From: Oscillospiraceae bacterium
Lineage (GTDB): Bacteria > Bacillota > Clostridia > Oscillospirales > Oscillospiraceae
Direction: 5' to 3'
Length of the DNA: 64,000 nucleotides
Assembly (NCBI GenBank): GCA_015067585.1
Contig: SVMC01000008.1
Coordinates: 1 to 64,000 of the forward strand
Made by a program: the position numbers and the translations under genes. This document shows, piece by piece, positions 16,733 to 25,422 of the stretch; position 1 is the stretch's first letter, and each line of letters starts with the position of its first letter. The notes under the pieces are model-generated. The model was not told where the DNA came from and ran no database searches. It was given only the letters and a program-made list of their open reading frames with translations.

Positions 16733-16894
16733 ATGATGGAAGAAATTATCCTTACCTTGGATCCTGCCACGGTGCGGTTTTACCGGGCGGTGGCGCAGAG
16801 CGCCGGACTGCCGCTGGAGCAGGTGCTCTCCGATGCCCTGTTCAAGCTGGCGGGGGAGCTGTCATTGCAGGCACTTCATCAGAAGCGGAAATAA
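16733..16894 (+). CDS. Hypothetical small protein, 53 residues
   Basis: The ATG (16733, or 16736) follows a clear AGGAGGG site. The product begins MMEEIILTLDPATVRFYRAV and is mostly helical, with a first strand EIILTLDP and two helices. This resembles the size and layout of ribbon-helix-helix DNA-binding proteins, but no motif proves it. It is divergent from proS and its last 16 bases overlap the end of the MBOAT gene on the other strand. Unrecognised; supported by the ribosome site and codon use. Confidence 0.6.
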   Translation: MMEEIILTLDPATVRFYRAVAQSAGLPLEQVLSDALFKLAGELSLQALHQKRK

Positions 16895-18264
16895 ATGAAG
16901 GGGTTGAAGGAGGCACTGATGCAGAACATCAGGCAGATCGCAAACAAAACAATACATACACCATTTTTAATGGCAGTTGCAGCCGGACCGTCTCCGAGCT
17001 GCACTTTTTTCCCGATGGGGGTGCAGGCAACGGCGGCGGGCAGCATCCACAACAGCCCCGGCACCATGCTCACATCCACCTGCGGCACCGTGGCGGCGCG
17101 GAAGGCGAACATATGCCCCAGTGCCTCCAGCATTTTGGAGAAATCCGTCAGGTTGAACATGACCCAGCCGATGCATACCAGCACGGCGCAGTAAAGCCAG
17201 CGGATCACCCCGGGGCATTTTTCGAGATATTTTCCAAGCCACAGCTTTTCGATCAGCAGCAGCGCTCCATAGTAAAGACCCCACAGCACGAAATTCCACG
17301 AAGCACCGTGCCAGAAGCCGGTGAGTGCCCAGACGATGAGGATGTTGCGAAGCCACTTGGCCTTACTGGTGCGGTTGCCCCCCAGAGGGATGTACACATA
17401 GTCCCGGAACCAAGTGGACAGGGAAATATGCCACCGCCGCCAGAAGTCCGTGACGGACAGGGAGATATAGGGATAATTGAAATTCTCTAAGAAATGGAAG
17501 CCGAACATCCGGCCGAGGCCGATGGCCATATCGCTGTAGCCGGAGAAGTCAAAATAGATCTGCATGGCATAGGCCACGGCGGCCAGCCAGTACATTCCGC
17601 TGCCGTAGGCCGCTGTGCCGCCGGCATAGATGGTCTCCGCCACCAGCGCCACCTGATTTGCCAACAGCAGCTTCTTGGCAAGGCCCACCACAAAGCGGCG
17701 GAAGCCCTCTGCCATGTCGGAAACGGTGGTGTTCCGCTCTAAGATCTCCCGCTCGATGGTCTCATAGCGGACGATGGGGCCCGCAATGAGCTGGGGGAAG
17801 AAGCTGACATACATGAGAAGGTAGAAATAGTTGCGCTGCACGGAGATCTTGCCGTTGTGCAGGTCGATCACATAGGACAGGATCTGGAAGGTATAGAAGC
17901 TGATGCCGATGGGAAGGGCGATATCCGGGGAGCTTACCCCGAGAAATGCCAGATTCTCGCAGAAAAAGTTCAGATATTTGAACACAAAGAGGTTACCCAG
18001 AATGACAATCACCGTGAAAAGATATACGGCTTTTCTGGCTTTCATTTTTCCCCGGGCAGCTAATTTTTCCTCCACGATACCCCCCAGCCAGGCAAGACCG
18101 GCGGCAAGGCACATGAGAACGACATTTTTCGGCTCGCCCCAGGCATAGAACAGCAGGGAAGCCATCAGCAGAAGGGCGTTTTGCACCGGACGGTATTTTA
18201 TCAGCAGGCACAGCAGCGCCAGCGGGAGAAAAGCGAATAAAAAGGTTTGAGAGCTGAATACCAT
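16879..18264 (-). CDS. MBOAT family membrane O-acyltransferase (AlgI/DltB-like)
   Basis: A 461-residue protein with about ten membrane segments and the MBOAT core: FWRRWHISLSTWFRDYVYIP followed by LGGN, and the catalytic-His segment TGFWHGASWNFVLWG. AlgI/PatA-type members move acetyl groups across the membrane to an exported polysaccharide or cell-wall polymer. The ATG at 18264 is seven bases after GGAGG and two bases after the stop of the DHHW gene, so the two are co-translated. Together they are a typical acetylation pair. The acceptor polymer is not identifiable here. Confidence 0.9.
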   Translation of the reverse strand: MVFSSQTFLFAFLPLALLCLLIKYRPVQNALLLMASLLFYAWGEPKNVVLMCLAAGLAWLGGIVEEKLAARGKMKARKAVYLFTVIVILGNLFVFKYLNFFCENLAFLGVSSPDIALPIGISFYTFQILSYVIDLHNGKISVQRNYFYLLMYVSFFPQLIAGPIVRYETIEREILERNTTVSDMAEGFRRFVVGLAKKLLLANQVALVAETIYAGGTAAYGSGMYWLAAVAYAMQIYFDFSGYSDMAIGLGRMFGFHFLENFNYPYISLSVTDFWRRWHISLSTWFRDYVYIPLGGNRTSKAKWLRNILIVWALTGFWHGASWNFVLWGLYYGALLLIEKLWLGKYLEKCPGVIRWLYCAVLVCIGWVMFNLTDFSKMLEALGHMFAFRAATVPQVDVSMVPGLLWMLPAAVACTPIGKKVQLGDGPAATAIKNGVCIVLFAICLMFCISASFNPFIYFRF

Positions 18265-18266
18265 GG

Positions 18267-19439
18267 TCAATCCTCCAGTGCAAAAGCTTCGTTGGTAAAG
18301 AATCCGTTACTGCCGATCAGAAGCACACGGTCGATGTCATTTTCTTCTATGTACCGTGCCAGATGGAAGGGCTGTCCCATAGCGGTCTCATAATGGCGCA
18401 GATCCACACTGTGGGTGCGGCCAAAATGGGAGGCCAGAAGCTGCACGATGGCATTGTCATAGGATTCGCCTAAGATCAGAAGGTTTTCTCCTTCGCCATT
18501 GTCAAAGATCACCTCGCCGAAATCGCCGCCGTAGAAGCTGCCGTAGGTCAGATAGGAGGCGGTTCCCGCGAAGAATTCCTTCTGAAGGCCGTAAGTGCCG
18601 GGTTCGCCGTTGACGGTGACGGTCATATCCGGGGTGGAGAAGGGATAGGCATAGAAGGGTTCTACGAACAGATTATCGCTGCCCAAAAGCTGCACCTTGG
18701 AACCGCTGAAGCTGCTGCTCATAAGCACCGGCTCTCCCGTGGGAACGAGGGGTTCCACACCCAGAAGCTTTGCTGCCTCCTGATAGCCGAGATAAGAGCC
18801 TTCCCAGTTCCAGTGATGGTCGGTGCGGTAGAAACGGGAATGGAAGTCGGAAAGATCATTCACTTCAAAACAGCCCATTTTGTCTGTAGAAAGAGGCAGA
18901 TTCTCCTGCAGATATTCATAGATGCCCAGCTTTTCCCCGGTCTCAAACACCACATCCGTTTCATGCTCAATATAATAGAGATGGAAGTCCGTTTCCGGGT
19001 GGGCGGAGATCACGGAGGAAAGCTCCTGCGCACGAGTCTGCAGCGGCTGCTCCACTTCCTCCCAGGTCTGCGGAGCAAAGGCAATATGATCGCCGCCATA
19101 GATGCGGAAGCCTTCATAGATCACCATCTGTGCAGGATCTGCCTCGGAAACCATGGTAAAGGCCTTATATTTGATGGAGTTATCCATATCATTATAATAC
19201 TTCTTCATAGTGACGGAGAAAGGTGCCTGATCCCCGAGGGCGTCCTCCACGCCCTGCTGGAAGCTGCCGTCCAGCCAGCCAGACAGGGTGAAGACGGGAA
19301 GTTGATTCGCTGTGCGGTTTTCATAGTCGTTGACGGCCTTGGGCCGCAGGATCGCCCGGGCAAGACCCAGCAGCAAAAACAGCACCACGCCCAATATCAT
19401 GGCCGCGTTGAGGACTGCGCAGATTCGTTTCTTTGTCAT
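18267..19439 (-). CDS. DHHW family protein (AlgJ/AlgX-like SGNH acetylation partner)
   Basis: A 390-residue protein with one N-terminal membrane anchor (residues 10-28) and an extracytoplasmic domain. It has the family signature RTDHHWNWEGSYLGY, an upstream ENRTANQLPVFTLSGWLDGS block and a C-terminal LLILGESYDNAIVQLLASHF segment with a GES nucleophile region. Such proteins work with MBOAT transporters to acetylate secreted polysaccharides. It is the first gene of a two-gene operon with the MBOAT gene. The upstream gap (19440-20040) holds repeats. Confidence 0.85.
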   Translation of the reverse strand: MTKKRICAVLNAAMILGVVLFLLLGLARAILRPKAVNDYENRTANQLPVFTLSGWLDGSFQQGVEDALGDQAPFSVTMKKYYNDMDNSIKYKAFTMVSEADPAQMVIYEGFRIYGGDHIAFAPQTWEEVEQPLQTRAQELSSVISAHPETDFHLYYIEHETDVVFETGEKLGIYEYLQENLPLSTDKMGCFEVNDLSDFHSRFYRTDHHWNWEGSYLGYQEAAKLLGVEPLVPTGEPVLMSSSFSGSKVQLLGSDNLFVEPFYAYPFSTPDMTVTVNGEPGTYGLQKEFFAGTASYLTYGSFYGGDFGEVIFDNGEGENLLILGESYDNAIVQLLASHFGRTHSVDLRHYETAMGQPFHLARYIEENDIDRVLLIGSNGFFTNEAFALED

Positions 19440-19590
19440 AATCGTTCCTCGTATTTCTATATGATGAGTGCAAATCGATAAATCAAATCAAAAAAGGTGC
19501 ATACATAATTATTGTACTGAATATTCCTTCTGATTGCAACCGTTTTCGGAATCTTTGCCCGGCTTCTGCACAAAGCCTGCCTGTATGCGC

Positions 19591-19692
19591 GTAGGGACAC
19601 CCCTCCGGGGTGTCCGGCAGAACATAATGCGTTCTTATGATGGCTTTCGGCGAAATTGTAGCCTTTTACGGGCGGATGGTATCCGCCCCTAC
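19591..19692. repeat. Double-hairpin repeat, copy 1
   Basis: A 102-bp unit bounded by GTAGGG and CCCTAC. The left end is a 9-bp hairpin (GGACACCCC-TCC-GGGGTGTCC), the right end an 8-bp hairpin (GGGCGGAT-GGT-ATCCGCCC). The centre contains ATGATGGCTTTCGGCGAAAT. Confidence 0.88.
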
Positions 19693-19734
19693 GTGTGGCC
19701 CTACAATCTTTGCAACGCACCCACATTTCCGGAT

Positions 19735-19832
19735 GTAGGGGACGGGTTTCCCGTCCCGGCAGGAATTGTTGCGTTTTTATGATGGCTTTCGGCGAATTCG
19801 CAGCCTTTTGGGACGGGAAACCCGTCCCCTAC
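19735..19832. repeat. Double-hairpin repeat, copy 2
   Basis: A 98-bp unit, same orientation and centre as copy 1 (ATGATGGCTTTCGGCGAATT), but both end hairpins are GGGACGGG/CCCGTCCC. The stems differ from copy 1 yet remain fully paired. The remaining bases of 19440-19950 hold no gene that I can support. Confidence 0.88.
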
Positions 19833-19953
19833 GGTAGGTCTGATGGTTTTTGCGTCGGTTCGATGCGGGAATGCCGGGGTACATTGTTTGGAATGACCAA
19901 GCCGACAGAGATCGCATTTTGTAAATTTGTAGTATTTTCAGCGGGATTGGTGC

Positions 19954-19985
19954 TTGCATTTTTCATAGAGTTAGAGTATGCTAAC
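19954..19985 (+). promoter_or_regulatory. feoA promoter with an overlapping palindromic operator
   Basis: TTGCAT (19954-19959), 17 bp, TATGCT (19977-19982). The perfect inverted repeat GTTAG-N6-CTAAC (19970-19985) covers the -10 box. TTAG/CTAA palindromes are typical of DtxR/IdeR-type iron regulators. CTAACTACAAA occurs again at about 20004-20014. Confidence 0.6.
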
Positions 19986-20040
19986 TACAAAGATAAGACA
20001 CATCTAACTACAAACGTTCCTGCGAAAGGAGTATTGCATA

Positions 20041-20264
20041 TGACACTTGATCGGCTGCCCATTGGCAACACCGCCGTGATCACCCGTGTGGGTGGAGAGG
20101 GTGCGCTGCGCTGCCGCCTTCTGGACATGGGGCTGATCCCCAAAACCAAGGTGACCGTCACCAAGGTGGCACCCCTTGGCGATCCCATCGAGCTGCGCCT
20201 GCGGGATTATACCCTGACCATCCGTCTGGCGGATGCCAGAGAAATCGAGGTGACGGAAGCATGA
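20041..20264 (+). CDS. feoA: Ferrous iron transport protein A
   Basis: A 74-residue SH3-like protein of the FeoA family: LDRLPIGNTAVITRVGG, then RCRLLDMGLIPKTKVTV and IELRLRDYTLTIR. It assists the FeoB permease in Fe2+ uptake under anaerobic conditions. AAAGGAG precedes the ATG, and its end overlaps feoB (ATGA), so the two are translationally coupled. A palindrome over the promoter suggests iron repression. Confidence 0.93.
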
Positions 20265-22249
20265 TCTTTGCATTGGTAGGCAATCAGAACTGCGGCAAGA
20301 CCACCCTGTTCAATCAGATGACCGGCTCCAATCAGCATGTGGGCAATTTCCCCGGCGTCACCGTCGAGCAGAAGGTGGGCGCTGTCCGTGGGCAGAAAAA
20401 CTGCGAGGTGGTGGATCTGCCGGGCATTTATTCCCTGCGTCCCTACAGCGACGAGGAGATCGTCACCCGTAATTTTATCCTGAACGAGCAGCCCGATGCC
20501 ATCATCAACATTGTGGATGCCACGAATATTGAGAGAAATCTCTATCTGACATTGCAGCTTATCTCCATGCGCATTCCCATGGTGCTGGCCCTCAATATGA
20601 TGGATGAGGTGCGGCATAATGGCGGCAGCGTCGATACGGAAAAGCTGTCGAAGCTGATCGGCATTCCGGTAGTACCCATCAGCGCAATCAAGAATGACGG
20701 TGTGAGCGAGCTGACACGCATCGCGGTGGACATTGCCCGCCGCCGCCAGATCCCGAAGGTCTATGACTTTTGCCCCGCCGGCCCGGTACACCGCTGCATC
20801 CATTCCGTGTGCCATATCATTGAGGACCATGCCCAGTCCAGCCGTCTGCCCGCCCGCTTCGCCGCCATCAAATTCATTGAGGGCGATCCCATCGTGCGGG
20901 AGCTGCTGGACCTGCATCAGAACGATCTGGATGCCATTGAGCATACCATCGTGCAGATGGAGGAGGATTGCGGTCTGGATCGCAATGCCGCCATGGCGGA
21001 TATGCGCTATAATTTTATTGAAGATGTCTGTCGGCAATCCGTGGTGAAAGCACGTGAAAGTCGGGAACATGTAAGAAGCGTGCGCCTTGACCGCATCCTG
21101 ACGGGAAAATATACGGCCCTGCCGGTATTTGCCCTGATCATGCTGAGCATTTTCTACCTGACTTTCAATGTGGTGGGTTCCTTCCTGTCCGACCTCTTAG
21201 CCATGGCCATTGACGGCTTTGCCATGCTGGTGGACAATGCCCTCACCGCCTACGGCCTCAACCCTGTGGTACATAGCCTGATCATTGACGGTGTGTTCGC
21301 CGGTGTGGGCGGGGTGCTGTCCTTCCTGCCCATCATCGTGACCCTGTTCTTCTTCCTGTCCATTTTGGAGGACACCGGCTATATGGCAAGAGTCGCCTTC
21401 GTGATGGATAAGCTGCTGAGGCGCATTGGCCTTTCCGGGCGCAGCATCGTGCCCATGCTGATCGGCTTCGGCTGCACGGTGCCCGCCGTCATGGCCACCC
21501 GCACCCTGTCCTCGGAGCGGGATCGGAAGCTCACGATCCTCCTCACCCCCTTCATGAGCTGCAGCGCCAAGATCCCCATCTACGGCTTCTTCACTGCCGC
21601 CTTCTTTGCCGAATATCAGGCGCTTGTGATGATGGGATTGTATGTCTTTGGCATTTTAGTGGGCATCGGCTGCGCCGCCATCCTCAACCGCACCACCTAT
21701 CGGGGCAACCCCGTGCCCTTCGTGATGGAGCTGCCCAACTACCGCTTCCCCTCTGTAAGAAGTGTGCTGCAGCTCATGTGGGATAAGGCAAAGGACTTCC
21801 TGCAGCGGGCTTTCACCGTCATTTTTGTAGCCACCATCGCCATCTGGTTCCTGCAGACCTTTGATCTGCGCTTCAATGTGGTGGCGGACAGCGCCGAGAG
21901 TCTGCTGGCCTCCGTAGGCAGCCTGATCGCTCCCATTTTTGCCCCCCTTGGGTTTGGCGACTGGAGAGTTTCCACCGCCCTCATCACCGGCTTCATCGCC
22001 AAGGAATCCGTGGTGTCCACCCTTGAGATCCTCATGGGCGGCAGCGCTTTGACGAGCCTGTTCACCCTCCGCTCCGCCATCAGCTGCCTGGTGTTCACCC
22101 TGCTCTATACCCCCTGCGTGGCTGCCATCTCCGCAGTGCGCCGGGAGCTGAACTCCGGCTTCCGGGCCGCTTTCATCGCCTTTGCCCAGACCGGCGTTGC
22201 ATGGATCGTGGCATTTGCTGTGTATCTGCTGCTGGGGGTGTTCCTGTGA
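20261..22249 (+). CDS. feoB: Ferrous iron transport permease FeoB
   Basis: A 662-residue protein. The N-terminal GTPase domain has G1 GNQNCGKTT (7-15), switch region GNFPGVTVEQKVG, G3 DLPGIYSL and G4 NMMDE. A helical linker follows, then a membrane part with about eight segments, including the Gate motifs SGRSIVPMLIGFGCTVPAVM and FMSCSAKIPIYGF. It imports Fe2+. It sits between feoA (4-bp overlap) and a small FeoB-associated gene (GTGA overlap), a complete clostridial-type feo operon, closed by two terminators. Confidence 0.97.
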   Translation: MIFALVGNQNCGKTTLFNQMTGSNQHVGNFPGVTVEQKVGAVRGQKNCEVVDLPGIYSLRPYSDEEIVTRNFILNEQPDAIINIVDATNIERNLYLTLQLISMRIPMVLALNMMDEVRHNGGSVDTEKLSKLIGIPVVPISAIKNDGVSELTRIAVDIARRRQIPKVYDFCPAGPVHRCIHSVCHIIEDHAQSSRLPARFAAIKFIEGDPIVRELLDLHQNDLDAIEHTIVQMEEDCGLDRNAAMADMRYNFIEDVCRQSVVKARESREHVRSVRLDRILTGKYTALPVFALIMLSIFYLTFNVVGSFLSDLLAMAIDGFAMLVDNALTAYGLNPVVHSLIIDGVFAGVGGVLSFLPIIVTLFFFLSILEDTGYMARVAFVMDKLLRRIGLSGRSIVPMLIGFGCTVPAVMATRTLSSERDRKLTILLTPFMSCSAKIPIYGFFTAAFFAEYQALVMMGLYVFGILVGIGCAAILNRTTYRGNPVPFVMELPNYRFPSVRSVLQLMWDKAKDFLQRAFTVIFVATIAIWFLQTFDLRFNVVADSAESLLASVGSLIAPIFAPLGFGDWRVSTALITGFIAKESVVSTLEILMGGSALTSLFTLRSAISCLVFTLLYTPCVAAISAVRRELNSGFRAAFIAFAQTGVAWIVAFAVYLLLGVFL

Positions 22250-22395
22250 GCTGGCTGGAATGGCTTCTTCTGGGTCTTCTCGCCCTCTGGGTCATCGTCA
22301 GCATCCTCTGGATGCGGAAGCGCCGTAAAAAAGGCCGCTGCATCGGCTGCGGCGGCGATTGCTCCCGTTGTGCCTATCGCGGGAATCGGGAATAA
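22246..22395 (+). CDS. FeoB-associated Cys-rich membrane protein
   Basis: A 49-residue protein from a GTG overlapping the feoB stop (GTGA). One membrane helix (about residues 3-22) is followed by a basic stretch RKRRKKGRC and a Cys-rich tail GCGGDCSRCAY. This matches the small proteins found after feoB in many Firmicutes, thought to help iron transfer or FeoB assembly. Confidence 0.88.
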   Translation: MSWLEWLLLGLLALWVIVSILWMRKRRKKGRCIGCGGDCSRCAYRGNRE

Positions 22396-22408
22396 ACTCT
22401 GTTGGAGC

Positions 22409-22433
22409 AAGGGGGGCTTTTGTGCCCCCCTTT
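22409..22433 (+). terminator. feo operon terminator 1
   Basis: Stem GGGGGGC/GCCCCCC with a TTTTGT loop, then TTTGTGCTTTT. Confidence 0.8.
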
Positions 22434-22484
22434 GTGCTTTTCTGCTGCGTACGCACGGAGCCACAGCCATTTTCTATCGTCTTG

Positions 22485-22509
22485 CCCGCCATGGTATGGC
22501 GGGTTTTTT
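22485..22509 (+). terminator. feo operon terminator 2
   Basis: A perfect 8-bp stem CCCGCCAT-GGT-ATGGCGGG followed by six T. The gap to the Mrp operon also has an inverted repeat AAAATGCAG/CTGCATTTT (22560-22590). Confidence 0.9.
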
Positions 22510-22604
22510 AATGCCCTGCCCTCGTCGCAAAAAACAAGCAGAGCGCCCATGTCTTACCTAAAATGCAGCAGGTGATCTTTTCTGCATTTTAACCAAGACA
22601 TCCC

Positions 22605-22632
22605 TTGCATTTTCAGACAGAAGTGCTAAAAT
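22605..22632 (+). promoter_or_regulatory. Promoter of the Mrp-like operon
   Basis: TTGCAT, a 16-bp spacer and TAAAAT (22627-22632), 59 bp before mrpE. The 9-bp inverted repeat at 22560-22590 lies just upstream and could be an operator. Confidence 0.6.
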
Positions 22633-22690
22633 GTAATATGGAGAGATTTGGAGAATTTCCCCGTTTTGAGCATAAGATAGGAGGAAACAA

Positions 22691-23155
22691 ATGCTTTTGC
22701 TGTTTTTTCTGGCATGGGTTATTTTTAATGGAAGATTGACGGTGGAGATTGCCCTGTTCGGAATTGCGATTTCCGCTGTGGTGTTCCTCTTTATTTGCAA
22801 GTTTATGGGCTACAGCTTCCGGAAAGAGCTGAATTTCTATCGGAAGGCGCCGATCTTCCTGCAGTATTGCCTCGTTTTGCTGAAAGAGATCGTTCTGGCC
22901 AACCTGACGGTTTGCCAATTGGTTCTCACGCGGAAGGAAGTGGTGGAGCCTGTTTTGGTGCATGTCGCCACCAGTCTGAAGACCGATATGGCAAAGACCC
23001 TGCTGGCCAATGCCATCACCCTCACCCCCGGCACCATCACCGTGTCCGTCACCGGGCAGAAGCTGCTGGTACACTGCCTGGATAAGAGCCTGGCCCAGGG
23101 CATGGAGGATTCTGAGATCGTTCGCATTCTGGAAAGACTGGAGGGAATTGCATGA
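22691..23155 (+). CDS. mrpE: Na+/H+ antiporter subunit E (MrpE/MnhE)
   Basis: A 154-residue protein with two N-terminal membrane segments and a cytoplasmic domain with the MrpE block TLLANAITLTPGTITVSV. It is a small subunit of Mrp-type cation/proton antiporters and is equivalent to MbhA in membrane-bound hydrogenase. GGAGG precedes the ATG. It is the first gene of the operon and overlaps mrpF by ATGA. Confidence 0.92.
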   Translation: MLLLFFLAWVIFNGRLTVEIALFGIAISAVVFLFICKFMGYSFRKELNFYRKAPIFLQYCLVLLKEIVLANLTVCQLVLTRKEVVEPVLVHVATSLKTDMAKTLLANAITLTPGTITVSVTGQKLLVHCLDKSLAQGMEDSEIVRILERLEGIA

Positions 23156-23496
23156 GTGTCCTGGAAATGATCCGGCAGAACAATGGTTTGTTTTACGGCA
23201 TTTTGTCGGTACTGGCGGTGATGCTGGTGCTGTGCCTGATCCGGGCGGCCATCGGGCCCAGAATTGCCGACCGTCTGGTGGCGGTCAATATGATCGGCAC
23301 CATGGTCATTGTAAGCATCGCCATTCTGGCACTGGTAAAAAATGAAGGCTATCTGGTGGATATCTGCCTGATCTATGCCCTTATCAGCTTCCTGTCTGTC
23401 ATCGTGCTGACCCGTATTTACACCGGTGTCTACCGCGACGCCAAGGAAGAGGAGAAAGAGAAAAAGGAGGATGGGGAACATGCAGATCCTGAATGA
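23152..23496 (+). CDS. mrpF: Na+/H+ antiporter subunit F (MrpF)
   Basis: A 114-residue protein with three membrane segments and the MrpF pattern IGPRIADRLVAVNMIGTM followed by YLVDICLIYALISFLSVIVL. The C-terminal tail is strongly charged (EEEKEKKEDGEH). Starts by ATGA overlap with mrpE; equivalent to MbhB. Confidence 0.92.
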   Translation: MSVLEMIRQNNGLFYGILSVLAVMLVLCLIRAAIGPRIADRLVAVNMIGTMVIVSIAILALVKNEGYLVDICLIYALISFLSVIVLTRIYTGVYRDAKEEEKEKKEDGEHADPE

Positions 23497-23830
23497 TCTT
23501 CGCTTTGTTGCGGGAACCGGTCTTTTGCTGCTTGGACTTATCATCTTTGCGCTGCAGATCTTCGGCGTGTTCAAGTTCAAGTATGTGCTCAACCGGATGC
23601 ACGCCGCCGCCATGGGCGATACCATGGGCATCACCTGCTCCCTTGTGGGTCTGATGCTGCTGAGCGGTTTCAATGTGACCACGCTGAAAATGGCCATGAT
23701 CGTCATTTTCCTGTGGCTGGCCTCTCCCGTTTCATCCCATCTCATCTCCCGTCTGGAGGTCGTGACCAACGAGGAGCTGGAGAAGCACTGCGAGCTGCCC
23801 CCGGAGGAATGGGAGGATGAGCTATGCTGA
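23480..23830 (+). CDS. mrpG: Na+/H+ antiporter subunit G (MrpG)
   Basis: A 116-residue protein with three membrane segments. It carries the MrpG motif VLNRMHAAAMGDTMGITCSL and LKMAMIVIFLWLASPVSSHL. The ATG at 23480 is nine bases after AGGAGG and within the end of mrpF; frames extending further upstream lack a ribosome site. Equivalent to MbhC. Confidence 0.92.
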   Translation: MQILNDLRFVAGTGLLLLGLIIFALQIFGVFKFKYVLNRMHAAAMGDTMGITCSLVGLMLLSGFNVTTLKMAMIVIFLWLASPVSSHLISRLEVVTNEELEKHCELPPEEWEDELC

Positions 23831-24081
23831 TCTTTGAGCATATTTTGCTTTTGTTTTTGGTGGCCTGCGCCATTGCGGTGAGCTTTTCCAAAAACCTTTT
23901 GAATTCCATCATCATTTTTATGTCCTACAGCCTGGTCATGTCCATCATCTGGATCCTGCTGGAATCTCCGGATCTGGCCATCACCGAAGCTGCTGTAGGC
24001 GCCGGTGTCACGAGCCTTTTGTTCTTCGTGACTTTGAAGAAGATCCGCGCGATGAAGGAAGAGGATAAGAAACATGAGTAA
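23824..24081 (+). CDS. DUF4040 domain subunit (MbhD-like)
   Basis: An 85-residue membrane protein with SFSKNLLNSIIIFMSYSLVM and SPDLAITEAAVGAGVTSLLF, the DUF4040 signature. In classical Mrp this domain is fused to the C-terminus of MrpA; here it is a free gene, as in the Mbh hydrogenase (mbhD). It overlaps both neighbours by a few bases. Confidence 0.88.
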   Translation: MLIFEHILLLFLVACAIAVSFSKNLLNSIIIFMSYSLVMSIIWILLESPDLAITEAAVGAGVTSLLFFVTLKKIRAMKEEDKKHE

Positions 24082-25045
24082 ACCAATTCCGGAAGAAGAA
24101 TATAACCGAAAGCCGCTGACGCCTGTGATCCGCTGGGTGATGGGTGAGGCGGACCCCTATCTCGGCAATGTGGAGATGCGCAGACCCCGGGACAATGCCC
24201 CCAGTGAGGGCCTGGTGCAGTCCCACCGCAAGGACCGTGAAGAGGTCATCGAGCAGGTATTTGACCGTGAACACAACCGGGTGCTGAAGGGCTTCAATGT
24301 GTTCTATCGCTTCACCGCTGTGCTGTGCTGTGTGGCGCTGATCGCCATGCTGCTGGTGGCGGTATACTATCTGCCTCCGGTGGGTCATGCCGATAATCCC
24401 ACCAGCAATGAGGTGGCTGCCAGATATATTGAAAGCGGTCTGCAGGAGACGGGCGCGGTGAATATCGTCACCGGCATGATCTTAGACTACCGTGCCTTCG
24501 ACACCTTTGGCGAATCCAATGTGCTGTTCATCGCCACCTGCACCGTGCTGATCCTGCTGCGGGACGATCAGAAGAAGAAAAAGAAGCTTCCCGACCCGGA
24601 GGAAGTCCGGGAACGGCGCTTTGAGCCGGGAGATGACATCATTCTCCAGCGGGTGACCTTCATTTTGTTCCCCATCATCATGATCTTCGGCATCTATGTG
24701 ATCCTGAACGGCCATCTTTCCCCGGGCGGCGGCTTTTCCGGCGGCGCCATCATGGGCGCGGGCCTGATCCTCTACGCCAATGCCTTCGGCTTTGAAAAGC
24801 TCAATCGGTTCTTCACCGAAAAGACCTATAAATGGGTCAGCTTCGGTGCACTGAGCTTCTATTGCCTTGCAAAGAGCTATTCCTTCTTCACCGGCGCCAA
24901 CCATCTGCCCTCCGGCATTCCCCTTGGCAACGCCGGCGACATCATCAGCAGCGGTCTGATCTTCCCGCTGAACATCTGCGTGGGCATGGTGGTGGCCTGC
25001 ACCATGTATGCCTTCTTCACTCTGTTCCGGAAAGGAGGATTTTAA
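24074..25045 (+). CDS. MbhE-MnhB fusion subunit (MrpB-like)
   Basis: A 323-residue protein. After a charged N-terminal tail of about 75 residues comes an MbhE-like part (NVFYRFTAVLCCVALIAMLL, then GAVNIVTGMILDYRAFDTFG). A charged linker (KKKKKLPDPEEVRERR) leads to an MnhB/MrpB domain with ILNGHLSPGGGFSGGAIMGA. These are small membrane subunits of Mrp/Mbh antiporters, separate genes in Mbh and partly fused here. Co-translated with its neighbours. Confidence 0.87.
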   Translation: MSKPIPEEEYNRKPLTPVIRWVMGEADPYLGNVEMRRPRDNAPSEGLVQSHRKDREEVIEQVFDREHNRVLKGFNVFYRFTAVLCCVALIAMLLVAVYYLPPVGHADNPTSNEVAARYIESGLQETGAVNIVTGMILDYRAFDTFGESNVLFIATCTVLILLRDDQKKKKKLPDPEEVRERRFEPGDDIILQRVTFILFPIIMIFGIYVILNGHLSPGGGFSGGAIMGAGLILYANAFGFEKLNRFFTEKTYKWVSFGALSFYCLAKSYSFFTGANHLPSGIPLGNAGDIISSGLIFPLNICVGMVVACTMYAFFTLFRKGGF

Positions 25046-25047
25046 CC

Positions 25048-25422
25048 GTGAGCGAGCATATTTTTCCGAATATCGGCGAAGCGGTGGCCATGATCCTCTT
25101 CGGCATTGGCTTTGCCAACCTGCTGTTCCAGAAGAATCTGATCAAGAAGATCATCGGCTTCAATATTATGGACACCGCTATTTTCCTCTTTTTGGCGGAA
25201 AACGGCTACATTTCCGGCCGTATGCCTCCCATCGTGGTGGACGGTATTCAGGAAACCACCCATTACATCAATCCCATCCCCGGCGGCCTGGTGCTGACGG
25301 GCATCGTGGTCAGTGTCTCCGTCAGCGCCCTGATGCTGTCGCTGACCGTCCGGCTTTATCGCAGATACCGTACCCTCGACTTGGATGAGATCTCTGCCCG
25401 GCTTCGGAAGGAGGGTCTGTAA
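25048..25422 (+). CDS. mrpC: Na+/H+ antiporter subunit C (MrpC, NuoK-like)
   Basis: A 124-residue protein with three membrane segments. Conserved text includes GFNIMDTAIFLFLAENGY and INPIPGGLVLTGIVVSVSVS (NuoK-like proton path). The GTG at 25048 is nine bases after AAAGGAGG. Equivalent to MbhG. Ends directly against the next ATG. Confidence 0.92.
   Translation: MSEHIFPNIGEAVAMILFGIGFANLLFQKNLIKKIIGFNIMDTAIFLFLAENGYISGRMPPIVVDGIQETTHYINPIPGGLVLTGIVVSVSVSALMLSLTVRLYRRYRTLDLDEISARLRKEGL

Noticed and set aside
15359..16894. A 511-codon + frame opposite proS
   Set aside because: It is antisense to clear ProRS motifs. Only its last 54 codons, after a separate ribosome site at 16724, look like a real gene and are listed.
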